Origin: Saprospiraceae bacterium
GTDB taxonomy: Bacteria; Bacteroidota; Bacteroidia; Chitinophagales; Saprospiraceae
Assembly: GCA_013001805.1 (NCBI GenBank)
Contig: JABDLW010000039.1
Coordinates: forward strand, 1-5,158
Direction: 5' to 3'
Length of the DNA: 5,158 nucleotides
Shown here: positions 1 through 5,158 of the stretch, one piece after another
Layout of the letters: each line of letters opens with the position of its first letter
Numbering within the stretch: position 1 is the stretch's first letter
The notes under the pieces: generated by a model
Told to the model about the DNA's origin: nothing
The model's database searches: none
Seen by the model: the letters and a program-made list of their open reading frames with translations, nothing else
Position numbers and translations under genes: made by a program

Positions 1-330
1 ATACTGTCCGAGCCAAAAAGAACCCTAGAGCACCGACCGCAAGTTAGCTGAAATCTTGTGGTCCAGAGCGAAGGACAACACTACAGGCGAGTTTATAGGG
101 TGTAGCGGAAGAACACCCTAGTGTGACTGTTCTTGAGCGATCCGGTTGCAATGCAAACGGGCGAGGTGCAGTGCACCTCGAAGCGAGAAGAACCGCGTTC
201 AGCGGATGGGGAGCCTTTTGTCCCGTATAAGTTTGCCCCGTCCATCTGGCAGGCCAAGCCGGACAGGCTGGAGGCGAAACAAGAATTACAGATGAGGATG
301 ATAGGTATTCTCCACTATTAGGTACACGAA
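1..330 (+). repeat. GC-richer hairpin island, possible structured RNA or mobile-element remnant
   Basis: No credible protein gene is visible here, but there is a run of perfect or near-perfect inverted repeats. GTGGTCC (58-64) pairs with GGAC-aa-CAC (73-81) around the loop AGAGCGAA. TAGGGTGT (96-103) pairs with ACACCCTA (113-120). CCG-g-TTGC (142-149) pairs with GCAA-a-CGG (153-160). CGAGGTGC (162-169) pairs with GCACCTCG (173-180). CCGC (193-196) pairs with GCGG (202-205). AGCC (257-260) pairs with GGCT (266-269), followed directly by GGAGG. Tightly packed stems with purine-rich loops and AAAGAACC-like linkers suggest a folded RNA, such as part of a group II intron domain I or another mobile-element RNA. 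No domain V-like hairpin or 5' GUGYG boundary is visible, so that class is only a guess. The left end is cut by the window. The strand is assumed from its match to the island at 4600-4680. An open frame at 133-321 starts at TTG and shows no family features. Confidence 0.4.
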
Positions 331-548
331 CTATTAATTATATCTTACCCACTAAATATGAATAAGAACCTAATTATTTTTTAATGTCACAAATAAATTC
401 CTACCTGAGAGACTTCGTGGCACAATGGCCTGAACCTTGATTTTAAAAAATGCATTTGATTTTGATTTATCTCTCTGAATGGAAATAAACACTTTGTGTC
501 TTTGGGGCTATTTCGCATTTCCAAAACTGCACAGTTGAAAAACTACAT
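331..548. other. AT-rich intergenic stretch without a recognisable gene
   Basis: This is low-complexity, AT-rich sequence between the hairpin island and the 3' end of the beta-helix gene on the minus strand. I see no coding potential, tRNA-like fold or repeat in it. On the minus strand, ACAC-AAA-GTGT followed by TTATTT (about 488-506) is a very short stem that could contribute to transcript termination of the beta-helix gene, but it is too weak to call. Confidence 0.5.
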
Positions 549-1304
549 CTAATTCCCCTTAATCATCTTGACCATATGCAGACTATTATTGCCATTGTTC
601 AGAATAGAAATAAAGAAAATCCCTGGCGGAAGTGATTGAACATCAATCGAAGTCAATGTCCCTGAACTCGAAATGGTTTGGTGCACTGCACCATTTATAT
701 CAAGAATTCTTAATTGATAATCTGCCAATAAACCCTCAATTTGAACATAGTTTTGAGCTGGACATGGATACAATGAAATCGAATTATTTTTTAGAAATAT
801 TTGTGTGTCAGGACTGATTACGTCAGTTTCGACTGTTGGTCTTAAAATGAGTTGCAGTGCCCAAATTGGCGTATTATTCATATAGGCACCGGCCCGGGAT
901 CCATCTCTCCACAAGCCATCGAAATCGACATCAAAGTCGGAATAAGAGTCGAAAAGACTCAGATTAATTCCGGGTATATTCAGCATATTTATAATTGGTG
1001 TTACATCCAGACCGGCAATAGGTAAGGAAGGAGCATTCAAAAATTGAGTTGCTTGTGCAAATGTTTCTGAGATATTCTGAGACTGCTGCCCTCCGGAAAC
1101 AGCGTTGGAAGCGAATACCGCATTTGCCCAAACTCGCTGAGTATAAGAAGTATTTACACCAGAAACCGAAATGCCATGGCTACCATTGGTCACTACCGTA
1201 TTAAAGAATATGTCGACATCCCTTGGTTGGAAGCCATTATGTGTTTGTATAGATATTCCCGGACCTCCCGACGTGTTGAAAAGAATATTATTATAAGGGT
1301 ACCT
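549..1304 (-). pseudogene. 3' fragment of a split beta-helix gene with T9SS sorting domain
   Basis: This is the C-terminal part of a secreted parallel beta-helix protein, cut from its 5' part by the insertion at 1304-1471. The frame is open from 1304 (preceded by TAG at 1305-1307) to the stop at 549. The GTG at 1193 is an internal valine codon rather than a true start: coding sequence continues upstream of it, with PYNNILFNTSGGPGISIQ and then FFNTVV leading into TNGSHG. The last 76 residues form a typical type A T9SS C-terminal domain: a YPCP motif (usual form YPNP), YQLRILDINGAV, the SLPPGIFFISI strand, and a basic KMIK tail. Just before it, DFDGLWRDGSRAGAY resembles the end-of-helix DFDG...R.G..GAY motif common in such proteins. 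The fragment lacks a signal peptide, so any product would stay in the cytoplasm. There are no internal stops or frameshifts, so the break looks recent. Confidence 0.85.
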
Positions 1305-1477
1305 CTATTTACCTCTGAATGAGGAAAAATTTAATAAGATGCGAGCCAGATAAGGCTGGAGGAAGAAAGATAGCCGTAGCTATCTGACTGACGATCAACG
1401 AAGTATGGTGAAGCATATTATTAAGTAAATTTTCAAAGAAAATTGTTTTTACCATGAATGGGGTTGATTGAGGTACC
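1298..1477. mobile_element. MITE-like insertion (168 bp) with GGTACC target duplication
   Basis: GGTACC at 1298-1303 and again at 1472-1477 flank a 168-bp non-coding segment. Deleting one copy plus the segment (174 bp) rejoins the beta-helix frame exactly and rebuilds the target GGGTACCC. The ends are imperfect inverted repeats: 8 of the first 12 bases match between the left end (TCTATTTACCTC) and the reverse complement of the right end (TCAATCAACCCC). Each end carries a small sub-terminal hairpin: CCTC/GAGG at 1312-1324 and CCAT/ATGG at 1452-1461. Inside are two more stems, AGCC/GGCT at 1344-1357 followed by GGAGG, and AGATAGC-CGTA-GCTATCT at 1368-1385. There is no open frame, so it must have been moved by enzymes encoded elsewhere. 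The AGCC-n-GGCTGGAGG hairpin also occurs at 257-274. The family is not recognised. Confidence 0.75.
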
Positions 1478-2333
1478 CATAAAAGCCTAGATTTCCCGTC
1501 CCCTGGAATAAGGCTTCATTTGGATTCTGAAAAAATAAATTGCCGTAAATTTCATAGTAGTCAGATGAGCCGTCTCCACTGGCAGGAAAATTACCTACCA
1601 GCAAATTGGGTCGGGCCAGATTTCCCGACGATGCATTCTGGTCTTTACTAAAAACGTTGTAGCGAATAATTGTTTTACCTATGGGTGGCATTCCCATTGC
1701 CAGGTTGCGTGTGCTGATATTCTGGTGTTTGACCTGGCAATTATATCCAGTCGTATTCAACACTAAATTATACTCGATAATACTATTTACAAATGGTTGT
1801 TCGCCATCAGAATTGCCAAAATACATACCTGTTCCAGCTGCGATAATCTGGTTGTGATGCACCCACCAGTTCCAACTTGGACATTTTGTACTGATTCCGA
1901 CATTTTGTTGATCTGCACCATAATTATAGATTTCGAGGCCTTCCACCTCTACATCGTGCGTCCATTGTGTACTATTGCCTTCCGCTTTTAACGCATCAAT
2001 GCCGGCAATGCCCTGACCATCGCAAACCAGATCTTTCAAATGGATGAATGACGACAACTTTAGAGAAATGGTGTTGCAACAAGAATTACCTAAGAAGATT
2101 GGTTTCAACTGACCCGGTTGGCCTGCAATCAATATCGGATGCTGTACAGTTCCGTTAAGATTTTCAATTCTAAGCGATTGAACGTAATTACCGGGCACCA
2201 GGTACAGCGTATCACCTGCCTGCAAAATTGACAGCGTATCGCGAAAGTTGGCAGGTCCGGCTACTCTGATATTAGCAAAAAGAGAACAAACTGATACATT
2301 AATTAACACCAGAAGTAAGAGGCGTAGACCCAT
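1449..2333 (-). CDS. 5' fragment of split secreted beta-helix protein
   Basis: The 294-residue open frame is the N-terminal half of a right-handed parallel beta-helix (pectate-lyase-like fold) protein. Residues 1-20 are a signal peptide: the start MGLR, a leucine/valine-rich core, and likely cleavage after SLFA. AGDTLYLVPGNY and HPILIAGQPG at about 38-74 are the entry turns typical of these helices. Repeating short strands with N and G at the turns follow (HHNQIIAAGTGMYFGN, IIEYNLVLN, IIRYNVFSK, YYEIYGNLFFQN), one per coil. Such folds bind or cleave polysaccharides, but no catalytic set can be assigned here. Native sequence ends at Tyr287; residues 288-294 (LNQPHSW) and the stop are encoded by the inserted element. 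The product would be exported to the periplasm but lacks the T9SS tail needed for outer-membrane passage. It is divergent from the DUF2911 gene, with about 200 bp between the starts. No good TAnnTTTG promoter is seen on this strand. Confidence 0.85.
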   Translation of the reverse strand: MGLRLLLLVLINVSVCSLFANIRVAGPANFRDTLSILQAGDTLYLVPGNYVQSLRIENLNGTVQHPILIAGQPGQLKPIFLGNSCCNTISLKLSSFIHLKDLVCDGQGIAGIDALKAEGNSTQWTHDVEVEGLEIYNYGADQQNVGISTKCPSWNWWVHHNQIIAAGTGMYFGNSDGEQPFVNSIIEYNLVLNTTGYNCQVKHQNISTRNLAMGMPPIGKTIIRYNVFSKDQNASSGNLARPNLLVGNFPASGDGSSDYYEIYGNLFFQNPNEALFQGTGNLGFYGYLNQPHSW

Positions 2334-2406
2334 GAGCTATCTCATTTAGGATTTGCTATGGTGTTCGCACGTTAACAAAACGACAATTAGAATGCCAGAT
2401 TATCCA

Positions 2407-2414
2407 TAGCTTTG
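2407..2414 (+). promoter_or_regulatory. Candidate Bacteroidota -7 promoter element
   Basis: TAGCTTTG matches the TAnnTTTG consensus used by the primary sigma factor of Bacteroidota. It would give a transcript starting near 2420, with a leader of about 120 bases before the preferred DUF2911 start at 2540. The expected TTTG at -33 is not present at the right spacing, so support rests on one box in the divergent intergenic region. Confidence 0.35.
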
Positions 2415-2539
2415 TAAAAATCATTTATATAAAATCAAGTAAAACTGAAATCTCGCAACCGAAACAGTCTATGGGCAGGACCAATCCAAGCCTGTTTTTG
2501 GAAAAGGATGACACCCAACAACAAGTAGTAAGATCACTA

Positions 2540-3109
2540 ATGAAATCAAGTAACATGATGAAATACACATACATGGTCATTGCTCTGATATTGACCATAC
2601 CACTCATCCAGGCTCAACCTTTTCATCCCATTGATAAAAGCCCTCTGGATATCGCCTACTTTCCAGACAATTTTGCCCATGATCGCAGCGCCGGCGATGC
2701 TGCTTTAATCCGGGTGATCTACAGCAGGCCACAGAAGAATGGCAGAGAGATCTTTGGCAATCTGGTGCCCTACGGAAAAGTATGGCGGGCGGGCGCAAAT
2801 GAAAACACTGAAATTAAACTATACCGGGATGCTACCGTGTCCGGAAAACCGTTGCCAGCAGGTACTTATTCACTATTTACTATACCGGATAAAAATGAAT
2901 GGACGATCATTTTCAACCATGCACTCGATTTCTGGGGTGCCTACAGCTATGATGAAGCTAAAGACGCCCTAAGAATAAAGGTTCCCAGGGTAGCATTGAC
3001 CAAACCCGTAGAATACTTTTCCATTTTATTTCAAGACAATGACAATGGTGGCATAGTCATGAAATTGGCCTGGGATACCACGCTAATTGAAGTCCCTTTC
3101 CAATTCTAA
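2540..3109 (+). CDS. DUF2911 domain-containing exported protein
   Basis: The product is 189 residues from the ATG at 2540. Residues 1-26 form a signal peptide: basic start, core YMVIALILTIPLIQ, likely cut after IQAQ. The rest is a single DUF2911 domain. Family hallmarks are YSRPQKNGREIFGNLVPYGK (61-80) leading into VWRAGANENTEI (81-92), then GTYSLFTIP (108-116), EWTIIFN (120-126), and WGAYSYDEAKDALRIKVP (132-149). The biochemical role of DUF2911 is unknown; the domain is widespread in Bacteroidota and usually exported. The frame runs back to an ATG at 2471, but that would put 23 charged, non-signal residues before the hydrophobic core, so the later start is preferred. ATGs at 2555 and 2558 are equally possible, and no Shine-Dalgarno site decides between them. 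The next gene lies 153 bp downstream on the same strand and is probably a separate unit. Confidence 0.93.
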   Translation: MKSSNMMKYTYMVIALILTIPLIQAQPFHPIDKSPLDIAYFPDNFAHDRSAGDAALIRVIYSRPQKNGREIFGNLVPYGKVWRAGANENTEIKLYRDATVSGKPLPAGTYSLFTIPDKNEWTIIFNHALDFWGAYSYDEAKDALRIKVPRVALTKPVEYFSILFQDNDNGGIVMKLAWDTTLIEVPFQF

Positions 3110-3207
3110 AAGTAAGATTCAAATCATTTTTCCCAAGTACTGGCCGGTTTGCTATTGACTTTTCCCATGCCATAAAAACATCTGTTCATATTTTTCCTAT
3201 ATTGATA

Positions 3208-3225
3208 GGTGGCCAATTGGCCTCC
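3208..3225. promoter_or_regulatory. Perfect 12-bp palindrome upstream of oxidoreductase gene
   Basis: GGCCAATTGGCC (3211-3222) is a perfect palindrome. With one T:T mismatch it extends to GG...CC on both sides, giving an 18-bp dyad. It lies 37 bp before the preferred oxidoreductase ATG at 3263, so it could be an operator for a dimeric regulator or a hairpin in the 5' leader. No regulator gene is nearby and no second copy is seen, so the role is inferred from position only. Confidence 0.35.
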
Positions 3226-3262
3226 ATTGCATTTTTTATGTATTATAATTTTAGGAATAAGT

Positions 3263-4438
3263 ATGGATAAGCAACATTCTAAAAGAAGGCAATTTTTGAG
3301 AACATCCCTTTCTGCATTCGCGGGCTATTCAATCGGTCCGGTGATAAGTTCTAAAACCCCAACGAAGACTATCAAAGGGTTTTCCCGTTCTCCGGCAATC
3401 ATTGGTAAGGCGGTTCCAACCATCAAATTTGCCGTTATTGGTTTAAATCATGGCCACATTTATGGTCAGACCGAAGCCATGTTGCGGAGTGGAGGTCAGC
3501 TGGTGTCGGTTTTTGCTCCCGAGCCCGACCTCCTGGAAAACTATACCAAACGGTATTCCAATGCCAAAGTGGCCAGGAGCGAAGCTGAGATCCTGGAGGA
3601 TAAGGACATTCAGTTGGTGTTAAGTGCCGGTATTCCCATTGACCGGGCTCCACTGGGCCTCCAGGTTATGCAGCATGGTAAGGATTATATGGTCGATAAA
3701 CCAGGCATCATCACACTGGAACAATTGGAGGAAGTGCGAAAAGTACAAAAGGAGACCAAACAAATCTATTCCATTATGTACAGCGAACGGCTTGAAAACC
3801 GGGCTACCGTGAAAGCCTCGGAACTAGTCGCTGACGGTGCCATCGGACAAGTGATCCAGACAATCGGATTGGGGCCACACCGCATTCGATTAAGTAGTCG
3901 CCCGCAATGGTTTTACGATAAAAAGTTCTTTGGCGGAATTATTTGTGACATTGGCTCGCACCAGTGCGATCAGTTCCTCCATTTCACCGGTTCGACGGAG
4001 GCTCAAGTCGTGGCATCTCAAACCGGGAATGTACACTATCCCCAGTATCCCGAATTTGAAGATTTTGGGGATGTCACCTTTCGGGGAAATCGCGGTACTG
4101 GTTACATCCGGGTAGACTGGTTCACTCCGGATGGATTGAATAGTTGGGGAGATGGGCGGTTGACGATCCTGGGTACAGAGGGCTACATCGAGATTCGCAA
4201 GAATGTTGATATCGCCGGCAGGGACGGTGGCAATCATTTATTTCTGGTCAATAATAAAGATACATTCTACATAGATTGTCAGGATGTACATCTACCCTAT
4301 GGAGATCAGTTGGTACATGATATCGTGAACCGTACGGAGACCGCCATGAGTCAGGAGCATTGCTTTTTAGCTACTGAGCTGGCATTAAGAGCACAAAAGA
4401 TGGCACAGAGGCTAGTCATTGAAAAGCGAAGTAAATAG
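3263..4438 (+). CDS. Gfo/Idh/MocA family oxidoreductase with Tat-like leader
   Basis: This 391-residue protein belongs to the NAD(P)-dependent Gfo/Idh/MocA family, which oxidises or reduces sugars, inositols and related polyols. Residues 1-30 hold a twin-arginine motif, SKRRQFLRTS, with a mild hydrophobic stretch after it, so export by the Tat pathway in folded, cofactor-bound form is likely. The Rossmann fold begins at KFAVIGLNHGHIYG (55-68), where GLNHGH stands in for the usual GxGxxG. MVDKPG (143-148) carries the family lysine, K146, in a DKP variant of the EKP motif. GGIICDIGSHQCD (224-236) carries the conserved D229 and H233 of the active site. The C-terminal half is the alpha/beta substrate domain. 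The substrate cannot be told. The frame extends to a GTG at 3209, but the ATG at 3263 is preferred because AGGA lies 8 bases upstream and the Tat motif then sits at the N-terminus. The gene stands alone, without sugar-catabolic neighbours in view. Confidence 0.93.
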   Translation: MDKQHSKRRQFLRTSLSAFAGYSIGPVISSKTPTKTIKGFSRSPAIIGKAVPTIKFAVIGLNHGHIYGQTEAMLRSGGQLVSVFAPEPDLLENYTKRYSNAKVARSEAEILEDKDIQLVLSAGIPIDRAPLGLQVMQHGKDYMVDKPGIITLEQLEEVRKVQKETKQIYSIMYSERLENRATVKASELVADGAIGQVIQTIGLGPHRIRLSSRPQWFYDKKFFGGIICDIGSHQCDQFLHFTGSTEAQVVASQTGNVHYPQYPEFEDFGDVTFRGNRGTGYIRVDWFTPDGLNSWGDGRLTILGTEGYIEIRKNVDIAGRDGGNHLFLVNNKDTFYIDCQDVHLPYGDQLVHDIVNRTETAMSQEHCFLATELALRAQKMAQRLVIEKRSK

Positions 4439-4468
4439 TGATAGTACTTTGTCCAGTAAAATATGTTG

Positions 4469-4488
4469 AATAATTCTGAGATTATTTT
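4469..4488 (+). terminator. Weak AT-rich stem after oxidoreductase gene
   Basis: AATAAT (4469-4474) pairs with ATTATT (4481-4486) across a 6-base loop and runs into TT, 31 bases after the oxidoreductase stop. The stem has no G:C pairs and the T-run is short, so it is a poor intrinsic terminator, but it is the only candidate before the hairpin island. Confidence 0.22.
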
Positions 4489-4489
4489 A

Positions 4490-4680
4490 AGGCCTAATCA
4501 AGCCATGCCCCGACATTTATCGTCGGTGGGCGGAAAACACAAGCATAGCCGAAGCTCTGCTGAGCCCGCCCGGACGGATGTCCATTCGGACGGGTATTTA
4601 CAACGGAGAGTAGGTCGAAAAGAACCCAGAATTAGCGACAATCTTTGCTTGACAGAGTACTAGCAGAGCGAATCATGATT
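4490..4680 (+). repeat. Second hairpin-rich island sharing motifs with 1-80
   Basis: This lies between two convergent genes, is GC-richer than its flanks, and has no convincing protein. Stems seen are CCGAC/GTCGG (4510-4526), GCTC/GAGC (4554-4565), and a compound hairpin CCCGcCCG/CGGaCGGG (4565-4594) enclosing GAC-GGAT-GTC. The 3' part shares ordered motifs with the start of the window: AAAAGAACCC (4618-4627 against 16-25), then CGAC, GCT-GA, and AGAGCGAA (4665-4672 against 65-72). The gap between the first and last motif is 37 bases here and 39 there. That order and spacing suggest a common origin as a structured RNA or mobile-element end. An open frame at 4463-4663 crosses the hairpins and looks non-coding. 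Strand is assigned by the match, not by known transcription. Confidence 0.42.
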
Positions 4681-4726
4681 TACTTTTGGGAATCAACCTT
4701 CAATTTCAACTAACTAATGGGTTTGT

Positions 4727-5158
4727 CTACAGGCGCTTAAAAATAAATCGGGTGACGTAGATACCATTTCCATCAGTTTCACCCCCATCACTTTCTACTC
4801 CGCTGGTTACAAAGACCAGATCCCAACCCTCCTGTGACAAATTGTTTAATTTGGATGTGATCAAGGCATCGTTAGAGGCAATGTTTTGAAAATTGATGCC
4901 TGCAGCACTATAAAAGTTCAGCAACTTCGCCTCATCTAACCTGTCGATTTTAGCATCCGCTCTCTTGACCTCGTTTTGGTTGCTCTTTTTACCATCAGTA
5001 CGATTAGTGGTAAAATCTTCAATGTCCATTTCAGTTTGGTTTTCAATCATTCTTGATCGGCCCAATCCTGCCGGAACGATTGATTCAACAACCGTGACAA
5101 CCTTATATGTAGGAAAAGGCTGAGCAATCAATAACTGTATGCTGGCGAAGTTTAGTAA
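4727..5158 (-). CDS. Exported protein with DUF4177-like C-terminus, 5' end beyond window
   Basis: The frame is open from the window edge to TAG at 4727-4729, giving 143 visible residues. The first visible residues, LLNFASIQLLIAQPFP, look like the core and cleavage site (after IAQ) of a signal peptide, so the true start should lie only a few codons outside the window; the TTG at 5131 is not a credible start. The visible mature part begins YKVVTVVESIVPAGLGRSR, has a charged middle (DGKKSNQNEVKRADAKIDR, about 55-73), then LLNFYSAAGINFQNIASND (79-97). It ends with LNNLSQEGWDLVFVTSG (104-120) and YVTRFIFKRL. The LNxLxxEGWxLV core followed by a final strand is the pattern of the small DUF4177 family, whose function is unknown. 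It converges on the oxidoreductase gene, with the hairpin island between them. Confidence 0.75.
   Translation of the reverse strand, partial: LLNFASIQLLIAQPFPTYKVVTVVESIVPAGLGRSRMIENQTEMDIEDFTTNRTDGKKSNQNEVKRADAKIDRLDEAKLLNFYSAAGINFQNIASNDALITSKLNNLSQEGWDLVFVTSGVESDGGETDGNGIYVTRFIFKRL

Noticed and set aside
133..321. 62-residue open frame in the first hairpin island
   Set aside because: It starts at TTG, runs through several perfect hairpins, and its composition matches no family I know; structure explains the region better than coding.
1..330. Firm assignment as a group II intron
   Set aside because: No domain V hairpin, no GUGYG boundary and no reverse transcriptase frame is in view; it is kept only as one possible explanation.
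487..506. Possible intrinsic terminator for the beta-helix gene
   Set aside because: The minus-strand stem is only four strict pairs (six with a wobble), and the T-run is interrupted.
549..1193. Treating the GTG at 1193 as the start of a separate gene
   Set aside because: Beta-helix coding sequence continues upstream in frame to 1301 and joins the other fragment; the GTG is an internal valine.
3148..3180. TTTG followed by TAAAAACA as a promoter for the oxidoreductase
   Set aside because: The -7 part matches only the leading TA of TAnnTTTG; too weak to call.
3890..4237. 115-residue minus-strand frame inside the oxidoreductase gene
   Set aside because: It is antisense to a well-supported Gfo/Idh/MocA protein and shows no family motif of its own.
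4463..4663. 66-residue open frame after the oxidoreductase
   Set aside because: It overlaps the palindromes at 4510-4594, and its product is arginine/serine-rich without any domain pattern.

Overview
The window looks like chromosomal DNA from a member of the Bacteroidota, probably an environmental Saprospiria- or Chitinophagia-like lineage. Three things support this. One protein ends in a type IX secretion (T9SS) sorting domain. There is a DUF2911 protein, a family common in this phylum. A TAnnTTTG-type -7 element lies upstream of one gene, and classical strong Shine-Dalgarno sites are absent. The lineage below phylum level is a guess.

Layout: positions 1-330 hold a compact, GC-richer island of consecutive perfect hairpins with no convincing gene. 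Positions 331-548 are plain AT-rich intergenic sequence. Positions 549-2333 on the minus strand held one secreted parallel beta-helix protein with a T9SS tail. It is now split in two by a 168-bp MITE-like insertion (1304-1471) flanked by direct GGTACC copies. Removing one copy plus the insert (174 bp) restores a single 536-residue reading frame. Divergent from it on the plus strand is a DUF2911 protein with a signal peptide (start about 2540, end 3109), followed by a Gfo/Idh/MocA-type oxidoreductase with a Tat-like twin-arginine leader (3263-4438). Positions 4490-4680 hold a second hairpin-rich island that shares spaced motifs with the island at 1-330. On the minus strand, 4727-5158 is the 3' part of a small exported protein with a DUF4177-like C-terminus; its start lies beyond the window.

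The genes do not form an obvious pathway. All four intact or reconstructed products appear to be exported (signal peptide, Tat leader or T9SS tag), so the neighbourhood is one of envelope or secreted functions. The most notable content is non-coding: a small non-autonomous element that has recently inactivated a T9SS cargo gene, and two structured islands with shared motifs that may be remnants of one RNA-bearing mobile element family. I did not find a defence system, CRISPR array, tRNA, rRNA or transposase gene.
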